From NCBI GenBank assembly GCA_023426855.1, contig JAEZBU010000234.1, positions 1 through 8,180 on the forward strand: 8,180 nucleotides of DNA, given 5' to 3'. The stretch is from Pseudomonadota bacterium (lineage in GTDB: Bacteria > Pseudomonadota > Alphaproteobacteria > Rhizobiales > Hyphomicrobiaceae). The notes beneath the pieces are model-generated. The model saw nothing but the letters and a program-made list of their open reading frames with translations, had not been told where the DNA came from and ran no database searches. This document shows, in pieces, positions 1 through 6,625 of the stretch. Positions within the stretch are counted from its first letter, which is position 1. Each line of letters opens with the position of its first letter. Both the position numbers and the translations under genes were made by a program.

Positions 1-657
1 AAACTCATTCAATCCCAACTGGACGATGTGCGGCTGGAGGACGGCTTCATTGTCGGCCCTTCGGGGCGCATTTCCGTCGCCGATATCGCCCGCACCTGGT
101 ATCGCCGGCCGCAGGATCTGCCCGCCGATGTCGATGCCGGCGGTCTGGAAGTGACGGCCGGCTACAAGGCGAAGCGCGATACCGGCACCTTCAGCTACGC
201 TGCGCACGCGGCGGTCGTCGCCGTCGATACCGAAACCGGCGAAAGCGAAATCCTCGACTATGTCATCTGCGAGGACGGCGGCGTGCTGGTCAATCCGATG
301 ATCGTTGATGGCCAGATATGGGGGGGCGCCGCGCAGGGCATTGGCACCGCGCTATACGAGGAAATGCCCTACGACGGCCGGGGGCAGCCACTCGCCTCGA
401 CACTGTCGGACTATCTGCTGCCCGGCCCGACGGAGGTTCCCGAAATCCGCATCCTGCATATGGAAACGCCATCGCCATACACGCGCTTCGGCCAGAAGGG
501 GCTCGCCGAAGGTGGCGCCATCGCGCCGCCGGCTGCCATCACCAACGCCATCAATGACGCGCTGAAGGGCATCGGTGCCGCTGAATTGCTGGTCTCCCCG
601 GTGACGCCACGGCGGATCGTCGAAGCCATCGCGGCTAAGAGCGGAGCGGCAGCATGA
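1..657 (+). CDS. Molybdopterin-binding large subunit of a molybdenum hydroxylase (CoxL/XDH-like), C-terminal part
   Basis: The reading frame is open from base 1, so the gene starts outside the window; 218 residues remain of a protein family usually near 750-800. This subunit holds the molybdenum cofactor and carries out hydroxylation or oxidation of a small substrate, passing electrons to the Fe-S and FAD subunits. Family signatures visible are the VNPMIVDGQIWGGAAQGIG stretch, the SDYLLP segment, and the KGLAEGG motif followed by APPAAITNAIND. In that motif the Glu codon at 508-510 aligns with the catalytic base Glu of xanthine dehydrogenase and CO dehydrogenase. The usual G-[VMI]-G-E reads G-L-A-E here, a mild variant. 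The active-site loop that separates true CO dehydrogenase (AYXCSFR) from other members is not in the window, so the substrate is unknown. The stop overlaps the next start as ATGA, indicating translational coupling. Confidence 0.93.
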   Translation, partial: KLIQSQLDDVRLEDGFIVGPSGRISVADIARTWYRRPQDLPADVDAGGLEVTAGYKAKRDTGTFSYAAHAAVVAVDTETGESEILDYVICEDGGVLVNPMIVDGQIWGGAAQGIGTALYEEMPYDGRGQPLASTLSDYLLPGPTEVPEIRILHMETPSPYTRFGQKGLAEGGAIAPPAAITNAINDALKGIGAAELLVSPVTPRRIVEAIAAKSGAAA

Positions 658-1481
658 AAGCGGTCGCATTCGATTATGCCCGGCCACGCACCGTTGACGA
701 GGCTGTCAAACTGCTCGCCGCCACACCGGGTGCCAAGATCATCGCGGGCGGCCAGACACTCGGGCCGATGCTGAACTTGCGGCTGGCGCAACCCGATCTG
801 CTCGTCGACATCACGCGCATCGCGGAACTCGCCGATGTGCAGGGTAGCGACGACAGCGCCACGTTCGGCGGAACGGTCACGCATGCCGCCATCGAGGACG
901 GTCGCATCTCGGTCGACCCGTCGAACGGATTCCTGCCGCGCGTCGCGAAAGGCATCGCATACCGCGCCGTGCGCACACGTGGCACTGTCGGCGGCAGCCT
1001 CGCCCACGCCGATCCGGCGGCCGACTGGCTGTCCTGCTTCACGGCGCTCGGTGCTGAACTCGTCATCGCGCACGCCGGGGGACGCCGCACCGTTGCACTG
1101 ACGGACTTTATGCGCGCCGCTCTCGACACCGATCTCGACCACGATGAACTGGTGGCCGGCGTGCGCATCCAGAAACTGTCGCGCAGTGCCCGCTGCGGCT
1201 ATCACAAGATCTGCCGCAAAACGGGTGAATTCGCCGAGGCCATCGGCGTTGCCGTGCACGATCCGGACCGTGGCATCCTGCGTCTCGTCTCCGGCTCGAC
1301 GCAAGGCCGCCCGGTGGTGATCAACTGCGGCAAGCTCGGCATCACCACTTTCGAGCCGTCAGCCGCTGAACGTCCCGAAGTCGCGGACGCCCTGCGCGCG
1401 GCCGGGATGGACGACGCTTACGAATTGAAAATCCACGTCGTCGCGATCCGGCGCGCAATCGAGGAGGCGCTGGCGGCATGA
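654..1481 (+). CDS. FAD-binding medium subunit of molybdenum hydroxylase (CoxM-like)
   Basis: This 275-residue protein matches the usual length of the FAD subunit of CO dehydrogenase-like enzymes, which takes electrons from the two [2Fe-2S] clusters and delivers them to an acceptor. Both FAD-contact motifs are clear: AGGQTLGPMLNLRLAQP at residues 31-47 (family AGG[HQ]SL.P..N.RLA) and TRGTVGGSLAHADPAADW at 108-125 (family T.GG...HADP). The C-terminal CO-dehydrogenase flavoprotein domain begins near residue 170 and contains KICRKTGEFAEAIGVAV, the usual K-R--G-FA--GVA signature. The ATG at 654 overlaps the preceding stop and has GGAG at 643-646 seven bases upstream. Its own TGA overlaps the next ATG at 1478. 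The tight coupling implies equal production of the three subunits. Confidence 0.95.
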   Translation: MKAVAFDYARPRTVDEAVKLLAATPGAKIIAGGQTLGPMLNLRLAQPDLLVDITRIAELADVQGSDDSATFGGTVTHAAIEDGRISVDPSNGFLPRVAKGIAYRAVRTRGTVGGSLAHADPAADWLSCFTALGAELVIAHAGGRRTVALTDFMRAALDTDLDHDELVAGVRIQKLSRSARCGYHKICRKTGEFAEAIGVAVHDPDRGILRLVSGSTQGRPVVINCGKLGITTFEPSAAERPEVADALRAAGMDDAYELKIHVVAIRRAIEEALAA

Positions 1482-2722
1482 CCAAAATCGCGATGACCGT
1501 CAACGGCCAGGCGGTGTCCGCCGAAGTGACGCCCCGCACGCATCTCGCCGATTTCCTACGCGAACATCTGATGCTGACCGGCACGCATTTGGGTTGCGAG
1601 CACGGCATTTGCGGTGCCTGCACCGTCGAGATCGATGGCGAGATTTCGCGCTCCTGCATCACCTACGCGGTGGCCTGCGACGGCGCCAGCATCCGCACCA
1701 TCGAAGGCTTCGACGACGATGCACTGATGGGGCGGCTGCGCACGGCATTCACCGAAGAACATGCGCTGCAGTGCGGCTTCTGCACGCCCGGCATGCTGGT
1801 TGCCGCGCGCGACCTGGTTCGTCGCAAGGCGGGCCTTAGCCGGCAGGATATCCGCATCGAAATGAGCGGCAACCTGTGCCGCTGCACGGGCTATATGGGC
1901 ATCGTCAACGCCATCGACCGCGTCATGGCGGACACCGGCGCCGAAACGCGGCCACTGGCGTCATCCGCCACGAGATGGCTAGGCCCCGCTCCCGGCCCCC
2001 AGGCCATCACCGCTGAAGCAGTCGAAGCACCGGCCGCCAAGCGCCCCGCGGCGCCTGCCCTTGTCGCCACGCCAGCCAAGCCCGTTGCAGCCTCGTCACG
2101 GCCGCCGATCAAGGTCACCGTCGGCACGATCGAAACCGTCGATGGCGAGACGCGGCTGAGCCAGAGTTTCGTGCTGCCACACGCGCGCGCCGACGTCTGG
2201 CGCATTCTGTCCGATCCGGAAGAAGTCGCGCGCTGCATGCCGGGCATGGTGCTCGACGGCCCGCCGCAGAACGGCCGTGCCTCGGGTCGCATGGAGGTCA
2301 AGCTTGGGCCGATCACGGCCAGCTTCGCCGGCGAAGGCCACTTCGAGCGTCTCGATAACGACTACCGCCAGGTCATCGTCGGCCAGGGTGGAGACCGCAA
2401 AAGCGGATCGCGGGCCACGGGACGCGTCGAATACCGGCTGCTGCCCGCCGAACGCGACGCGCAAGACGCGACCGAGGTCCACGCCACCATCGCCTACGCG
2501 CTGACAGGCCCGCTGGCTCAGTTCAGCCGGTCGGGGCTGGTGCGCGATCTGGTCGGCCGCATCGGGGAAGTGTTCGCACAAAGCGTCGATGCGCGACTGA
2601 GTGGCGTCGAGGCCGACCCGCACGCCTCGACCCAGCTCGGCGGCATCTCGCTGGTGTTCCAGGTCATCACTGGCCGCCTACGCGAACTTTTTGCCCGCAT
2701 TTTCGGCCAATCCAAGCCCTGA
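1478..2722 (+). CDS. [2Fe-2S] small subunit fused to a CoxG-like SRPBCC domain
   Basis: The 414-residue product is far longer than the roughly 155-170 residues of a normal CoxS-type subunit. Residues 1-155 are a complete iron-sulfur subunit. The plant-ferredoxin-type cluster ligands are C40, C45, C48 and C60 (CX4CX2CX11C); the helical domain ligands are C99, C102, C134 and C136 (CX2CX31CXC). Residues about 156-212 form an Ala/Pro-rich linker. Residues about 226-375 resemble CoxG, an SRPBCC-fold protein, with LSQSFVLPHARADVWRILSD and the CMPGM motif followed by VKLGPITASFAGEGHFE. The last 28 residues are hydrophobic to amphipathic with a basic end and could contact the membrane. CoxG proteins are known to tether CO dehydrogenase to the membrane, so the fusion may couple the enzyme directly to the respiratory chain; that is inference. 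A GAGGAGG at 1461-1467 supports the start. It is the last gene of the operon. Confidence 0.93.
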   Translation: MTKIAMTVNGQAVSAEVTPRTHLADFLREHLMLTGTHLGCEHGICGACTVEIDGEISRSCITYAVACDGASIRTIEGFDDDALMGRLRTAFTEEHALQCGFCTPGMLVAARDLVRRKAGLSRQDIRIEMSGNLCRCTGYMGIVNAIDRVMADTGAETRPLASSATRWLGPAPGPQAITAEAVEAPAAKRPAAPALVATPAKPVAASSRPPIKVTVGTIETVDGETRLSQSFVLPHARADVWRILSDPEEVARCMPGMVLDGPPQNGRASGRMEVKLGPITASFAGEGHFERLDNDYRQVIVGQGGDRKSGSRATGRVEYRLLPAERDAQDATEVHATIAYALTGPLAQFSRSGLVRDLVGRIGEVFAQSVDARLSGVEADPHASTQLGGISLVFQVITGRLRELFARIFGQSKP

Positions 2723-2765
2723 CCGCGAAGAAAATTCGGTTAACGGACGAATCCGATCGTAGCCG

Positions 2766-2790
2766 GGAACCCGCTGTTAGGCGTGGCGTT
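2766..2790 (+). promoter_or_regulatory. EcfG-type general-stress promoter for the MscS channel gene
   Basis: GGAAC lies at 2766-2770 and CGTT at 2787-2790, with a spacer of exactly 16 bases. This is an exact match to the alphaproteobacterial EcfG (general stress response sigma factor) consensus GGAAC-N16/17-cGTT. The -10 element ends 40 bases before the GTG start at 2831, leaving a leader of about 30 nucleotides. It sits in the 108-base gap after the molybdenum hydroxylase operon. Functional use is inferred from motif and position. Confidence 0.7.
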
Positions 2791-2830
2791 GCTAGGATGC
2801 ACATCGGATCAATGAGTTGCAGGCTCATCC

Positions 2831-5161
2831 GTGCATCAGAAGTTCGCCCGTTGCCGTCCGTTGCTGCTGCTGTGCGCTTGCCTGTTTGCGGCCATGCACG
2901 CATTTGCACTGTTGGTTGTCAGCGCAGCGCCTGCGCACGCGCTTGAGCCCGCTGCAGCCCAGTCCAAGCCTCAGGCAGCGGATGCCCCGCCACCGCCTCA
3001 GCATCTGACACCTGAAACCGCCCGCGATTACGTCTCCCGGCTCAGCGACGAGCAGGCGCGCAAGCTGTTGCTGCAGAAACTGGACACCGAAGTTCCTCAG
3101 AGTTCGACAGGCCCGGACGAATCCTCGCTCCGCGTCGCCGGTCGCACGGTTCTCGCCCTTGTCGCAGAAATCCGCGAGAACGTTCTACGAGTTCCGCAAA
3201 TGCCGTCGGTGCTCGCAACCAGTGCCGAGAATTTCCTGGCCGGCCGGCCGGCCAGCGCCGCCGTCTCGTTCGTGCTGTATCTCGCTGCCGCTATAGGTGC
3301 CGGCCTCATCGCTGCGGCTGCCATCAACACGTTTGCGAAGTACGCCAACACGCGCATAGCCTCGACGCACCCAACCAGCTTGAAACAATCCATCAGTCTC
3401 CTGGTTTCCCGGTTGGCCCTGGAACTTGCCGGACTGACGGCATTCGTCTGCACGGCACTCCTGTTCTCGTTGTTCGCATTCGGGCATGGAACCAACGAGC
3501 TTTTCACCGCCACGCTGGTGATTATTGCCGCGGCCGCCGTCTGGCTCGTATGGCTCGTGGCGCGCTTCCTGTTCGCCCCCAAGCGCGCTGACTTGCGCCT
3601 ATGCCCGCTCACCGACAGTGTGGCGAGCCTGCTCGTTCGGCGCAGTCTCATGGTCGCGACCATCCTGGCAATCGGCGACATTCTTTTCCGCTGGACGTCC
3701 GCATTCGGCTTTGCCGGCGAACGCACCGGCCTCGCCTTCTGGCCGGTCACGATAGCCTATGCCCTGGCAGCGGCAACGATCTGGAATGCACGCCACGCGT
3801 TGTCGCAGATGCTGATCGATACGCGTGAAAACGGAGAGTCGCCGAACTGGATCAACGTCGCGGGTCTATGGCCGGCGCTCGCAGTCGTCATGATCGTGGC
3901 GCAGTGGCTGGTCGCCGCGCTACTTGTCGCGACCGGCCACGTCGACAAGGTCTCCTTACCTGCGCTGCACATCACGCTTGGTCTGGTCGCTCTCTTGCCG
4001 GTCATAGAGCTGGCCATCCGACCACTGGTCAGCGGCCTGTTTCCAACCAATCGAACCCAGAACCAGATGCTGCAGGCCGCACACGTCCAAACCCAGCGCG
4101 GTCTCGTCCGCATATCGCGCACCGTCGCAGCACTGGTGATTTTCTTCGTCCTCCTGCGGTTGTGGAATGTCGACGTGCTGAGCATCGCGCAAAGAGGCGT
4201 CGGTGAACGCCTGGCCGGCGCGCTGTTCGAAATCGTCCTGCTGGTGCTCGTCGCCTACGGCGCCTGGGAAGCGGTCCGCATCTGGACAGAACGGCAACTC
4301 GCCATCGAGCACGCGAGATTACGTGCGGAGCAAGCCGACGACAGCCACGGAGATACATTGGAAGGCGGCCGCGAAGGCTCTCGCATCCTGACGCTGTACC
4401 CGCTGCTGCGCTGGACGGCACAGATTTTCATCGTCGTGTTCGCAGCCCTTGCGATCCTCGGCGCCCTGGGCATCAACACCGGTCCCCTCCTCGCAGGCGC
4501 CGGCATCGTTGGCGTCGCCGTCGGCTTCGGCTCTCAGGCACTGGTCCGCGATATCATTTCCGGCATCTTCTTCCTCGCCGATGACGCCTTCCGCCGCGGC
4601 GAATATGTCGAGGTTGGCCCGGTCAAAGGCACGGTCGAGAACATCTCCATACGCTCGATGCAGTTGCGCCATCAAAATGGCCCGCTCAACACCATCCCGT
4701 TCGGCGAGATCAAGCACCTGAAGAATTATTCGCGCGACTGGGTAATTATGAAATTGCCGTTGCGGCTGACCTTCGACACCGATGTCGACAAGGTCCGCAA
4801 GCTGATCAAAGACCTCGGCAAGAAGCTGCTGGCCGATCCGGAGATCGGGCCGAAGTTCATCCAGCCGCTCAAATCCCAAGGTGTCATCGAGATGGATGAT
4901 TCGGCGATGATCATCCGCGTCAAGTTCATGACCAGGCCGGGCGATCAATGGCCCATCCGAAGCAAGGTCTACGCCGAAATCCGATCACTTTTCGAACGCG
5001 AAGGTATCCACTTCGCAAGTAGAGAAGTCCGGGTTCGCGTGTCCGATCAGGATGCAGAAGCATCGCCCGGCAATCGGACAGCCGCCATCGGGGCGGCCGC
5101 CTCACGGGCCGCGATCGCGGCGCAGCAACAACCTCAAAAAGTTAACGGCGACACCCTATAG
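2831..5161 (+). CDS. Large MscS-family mechanosensitive ion channel
   Basis: The 776-residue protein belongs to the extended MscS group, comparable in size to E. coli YbiO (741), and should release small solutes when membrane tension rises after hypo-osmotic shock. Residues 1-37 look like a signal peptide ending in AHA. Residues 58-125 form a periplasmic segment. Hydrophobic segments follow near 145-168, 188-216, 226-246, 270-286, 303-320, 345-367, 377-398, 430-446, 462-480 and 525-546. The pore helix, residues about 551-582, has the Gly/Ala pattern GAGIVGVAVGFGSQALVRD. The beta domain follows with FRRGEYVEVGPVKGTVENIS and PFGEIKHLKNYSRDW, then the alpha/beta cytoplasmic cage up to about 740 and an Ala/Gln-rich tail. 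The GTG start has only a weak AGG upstream (2821-2823), but it gives a full signal peptide and no upstream ATG is in frame. An EcfG-type promoter precedes it. Confidence 0.95.
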   Translation: MHQKFARCRPLLLLCACLFAAMHAFALLVVSAAPAHALEPAAAQSKPQAADAPPPPQHLTPETARDYVSRLSDEQARKLLLQKLDTEVPQSSTGPDESSLRVAGRTVLALVAEIRENVLRVPQMPSVLATSAENFLAGRPASAAVSFVLYLAAAIGAGLIAAAAINTFAKYANTRIASTHPTSLKQSISLLVSRLALELAGLTAFVCTALLFSLFAFGHGTNELFTATLVIIAAAAVWLVWLVARFLFAPKRADLRLCPLTDSVASLLVRRSLMVATILAIGDILFRWTSAFGFAGERTGLAFWPVTIAYALAAATIWNARHALSQMLIDTRENGESPNWINVAGLWPALAVVMIVAQWLVAALLVATGHVDKVSLPALHITLGLVALLPVIELAIRPLVSGLFPTNRTQNQMLQAAHVQTQRGLVRISRTVAALVIFFVLLRLWNVDVLSIAQRGVGERLAGALFEIVLLVLVAYGAWEAVRIWTERQLAIEHARLRAEQADDSHGDTLEGGREGSRILTLYPLLRWTAQIFIVVFAALAILGALGINTGPLLAGAGIVGVAVGFGSQALVRDIISGIFFLADDAFRRGEYVEVGPVKGTVENISIRSMQLRHQNGPLNTIPFGEIKHLKNYSRDWVIMKLPLRLTFDTDVDKVRKLIKDLGKKLLADPEIGPKFIQPLKSQGVIEMDDSAMIIRVKFMTRPGDQWPIRSKVYAEIRSLFEREGIHFASREVRVRVSDQDAEASPGNRTAAIGAAASRAAIAAQQQPQKVNGDTL

Positions 5162-5246
5162 GATGTTATCCGATGATCTATCTTTGCGAGGCGCACATCT
5201 CTAAATCCCATGGCAATCACCACGCCGCACGCATGGGTGCGCGCGC

Positions 5247-6002
5247 ATGATTGACCGCGAGATTTTGAAAGACGTCTTCGCGTTCGTCACGACAAGCAGC
5301 GAAATAAACGCACCCACCGAGCTTCTTGCCGGCCTGGAAGCCGCCGTCCATCAGGGAACAGTGCCGGTCTCCGTGCTTGGCATCGCCCGGCTGCCGATGC
5401 TGTCGAGGGACTGGAGCGGCACCCGTCTTGGCGTATCGGCTTTTCTGGGACCAAGCGCACCCACGGGTTGGTGGGACGAGTATATATCGGTATCTCGGAT
5501 GCGGATGGATCAGGATCTGATGATGGCGCGCACAAGTCTGGCGCCGTTCACCTGGACCGAAAGCCGAAAGATGCTGGAGCCTATCGGCGTCGATCGCTGG
5601 CCACATGAGCTTGCCATGCAGTTCGGGATGCGCGACGGACTGACGTGCCCGGTTGGCAACCGCTGGCTCCTTGTCTACTGGTCGAAGAAAGTTCTCAACG
5701 GCGTGCTGGATGACGCGCAACGCGCCTTGCTGTTCATGGCAGCCAATTGCGCCGCCATCCGCCTCGAACAGATCGCACCTGCCGATCCTGACAGACTGCC
5801 CACCGGCGCACGCCTCACGCCGCGTGAACTGTCGGTATTGCGCTATGCCGCGATGGGCAAGCCGGCAGCCGAGATTGCGGGCCTGCTGGGAATTGGCGAA
5901 GAAACCGTGCGCAGCCACTTCAAGAAAGCCCAGGATAAGCTCGGTGCGCGCAATCGCACGCAAGCGGCTGCCGAGGCGATCCGCCGAAACCTGATCCCTT
6001 AG
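5247..6002 (+). CDS. LuxR-type transcriptional regulator with acyl-homoserine-lactone binding domain (LuxR solo in this window)
   Basis: This 251-residue protein has the two-domain plan of quorum-sensing LuxR regulators. In residues 20-175, W75, Y79, D88, W103 and G131 match TraR W57, Y61, D70, W85 and G113 with identical spacings (4, 9, 15 and 28). These residues form the signal pocket. The Pro after the conserved Asp is replaced (DQDL instead of DPVV). The C-terminal GerE helix-turn-helix spans about 188-250, starting LTPRELSVLRYAAMGKPAAE. It has the invariant E194, L198 and G204 and the recognition helix in EETVRSHFKKAQDKL. It probably binds a diffusible signal and regulates transcription. 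No luxI-like synthase is in the window, so it may be a solo receptor or have its partner elsewhere. The ATG at 5247 lacks a convincing Shine-Dalgarno sequence, so the exact start is less certain. It is 85 bases downstream of the channel gene. Confidence 0.92.
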   Translation: MIDREILKDVFAFVTTSSEINAPTELLAGLEAAVHQGTVPVSVLGIARLPMLSRDWSGTRLGVSAFLGPSAPTGWWDEYISVSRMRMDQDLMMARTSLAPFTWTESRKMLEPIGVDRWPHELAMQFGMRDGLTCPVGNRWLLVYWSKKVLNGVLDDAQRALLFMAANCAAIRLEQIAPADPDRLPTGARLTPRELSVLRYAAMGKPAAEIAGLLGIGEETVRSHFKKAQDKLGARNRTQAAAEAIRRNLIP

Positions 6003-6008
6003 AAAGTC

Positions 6009-6024
6009 TCCCCTCTTTTGGGGA
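6009..6024 (+). terminator. Weak hairpin after the LuxR gene
   Basis: TCCCC (6009-6013) pairs with GGGGA (6020-6024) around a TCTTTT loop, seven bases after the LuxR stop codon. The stem is only five pairs and no T-run follows, so it may attenuate or protect the 3' end rather than terminate fully. A role is uncertain. Confidence 0.25.
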
Positions 6025-6093
6025 TGGCCCTGGACATGATGCCGAGTAGGTTCGCGCCCTTCGCAAAGCAGGACGGGGGGCGAGCGGACTTTC

Positions 6094-6100
6094 AAGGAAA
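6094..6100 (+). promoter_or_regulatory. Ribosome binding site fixing the receiver-gene start
   Basis: AAGGAAA at 6094-6100 lies seven bases before the ATG at 6108. The frame is open upstream to a TTG at 6018, but that extension lacks a ribosome binding site and would add residues before the first beta strand of the receiver fold. The site therefore favours 6108. Confidence 0.7.
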
Positions 6101-6107
6101 GCGGCGC

Positions 6108-6527
6108 ATGTCGGTCAATAAGGATACTCGACCAATTCTGGTCGTCGAAGACGATCCACTGATAGGATTGTCACTCATCGATCAACTCGTCACGGCTGGA
6201 GCTGAGGTCGTCGGCCCTGTCGGCAATCTTGCCAGAGCCATGCACATCGCCAGTCAGGCGGACCTGGCTGGGGCGATCCTCGACGTCAATATTGACAACG
6301 ATCAGGTGTGGCCCGTGGCGCTCAAGCTCAAAGCAAGGGGCATCCCATTCGTTTTTGCCAGCGCCACCCACGAGCGTGAGTTTGCAGCGCACGGACTGGC
6401 AGACAGCCCGCGCTTCCCGAAACCCTATGCCCTGCAGGACGTCACGGATGCCCTGCTTGCTCTGATAGAGGGCGCGCGTTCCAAAATGCCCACCGATTGC
6501 CACGCGCATTCTCTTTGCAGTGGATAG
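6108..6527 (+). CDS. Single-domain response regulator (receiver only, FATGUY-like)
   Basis: The 139-residue protein is almost entirely a receiver domain with no output domain. Acidic residues E14, D15 and D16 in LVVEDDPLIG would hold Mg2+. D59 in AILDVNI is the expected phosphoacceptor, S85 in the FVFASA strand is the conserved Ser/Thr, and K105 in RFPKPY is the conserved Lys. The pattern LDVNI, then VWPVALKL, then RGIPFVFA is that of the FATGUY single-domain regulators common in alphaproteobacteria. Here the signature FATGY is replaced by FASAT. Such proteins usually act as phosphate relays or sinks, or by protein-protein contact, in histidine-kinase networks including the general stress response. 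No histidine kinase is encoded nearby. The tail after about residue 123 (with Cys and His residues) is unlike the domain core and its role is unknown. The gene lies 105 bases after the LuxR gene. Confidence 0.9.
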   Translation: MSVNKDTRPILVVEDDPLIGLSLIDQLVTAGAEVVGPVGNLARAMHIASQADLAGAILDVNIDNDQVWPVALKLKARGIPFVFASATHEREFAAHGLADSPRFPKPYALQDVTDALLALIEGARSKMPTDCHAHSLCSG

Positions 6528-6534
6528 CGAGCGA

Positions 6535-6552
6535 CAGCCGGTCAAGCGGCTG
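6535..6552 (+). terminator. Hairpin after the receiver gene, abutting an EcfG-like -35
   Basis: CAGCCG (6535-6540) pairs with CGGCTG (6547-6552) around a GTCAAG loop, eight bases after the receiver stop. An A-rich stretch follows rather than a T-run, so intrinsic termination on the plus strand is doubtful. The last paired base is also the first G of the GGAAC element at 6552-6556. Confidence 0.3.
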
Positions 6553-6577
6553 GAACTAAAAGCTCGAGCCGACTGTT
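6552..6577 (+). promoter_or_regulatory. EcfG-like promoter for the 167-residue hypothetical protein
   Basis: GGAAC at 6552-6556 is followed after 17 bases by TGTT at 6574-6577. This matches EcfG consensus GGAAC-N16/17-cGTT except for the less conserved C of the -10 element. It ends 48 bases upstream of the ATG at 6626, a normal promoter-to-gene distance. The nearby perfect copy before the channel gene makes chance less likely, but the match alone is not proof. Confidence 0.55.
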
Positions 6578-6612
6578 AGCATTTCGCTGCGGTTGCAGCG
6601 CAGTTTACCGTC

Positions 6613-6616
6613 GGAG
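6613..6616 (+). promoter_or_regulatory. Ribosome binding site fixing the start at 6626
   Basis: GGAG lies nine bases before the ATG at 6626. The frame extends back to a TTG at 6593, which has no ribosome binding site and lies only about 15 bases after the candidate -10 element. ATG 6626 is therefore the better start. Confidence 0.6.
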
Positions 6617-6625
6617 ATCACCGCA

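Noticed and set aside
411..1304. 297-codon open frame on the minus strand
   Set aside because: It lies antisense to the clearly recognised molybdopterin and FAD subunit genes and its translation shows no family signature; long antisense frames are expected in GC-rich coding DNA.
1..2722. Calling the operon a CO dehydrogenase
   Set aside because: The diagnostic active-site loop of the large subunit is outside the window, the catalytic motif is variant and the gene order differs, so only superfamily membership is supported.
2735..2753. ATTCG / CGAAT inverted pair after the Fe-S subunit gene as a terminator
   Set aside because: Only five pairs with a nine-base loop and no T-run; too weak to call.
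3097..3750. 217-codon minus-strand frame and several shorter frames inside the channel gene
   Set aside because: They overlap a full-length MscS-family gene and have Arg/Ala-rich translations typical of shadow frames.
5217..6095. 292-codon open frame on the minus strand
   Set aside because: It is antisense to the LuxR gene, whose protein has all family invariants; the antisense translation has no recognisable domain.
6018..6107. TTG-initiated N-terminal extension of the receiver protein
   Set aside because: No ribosome binding site precedes it, whereas AAGGAAA precedes the ATG at 6108, which starts right before the receiver fold.
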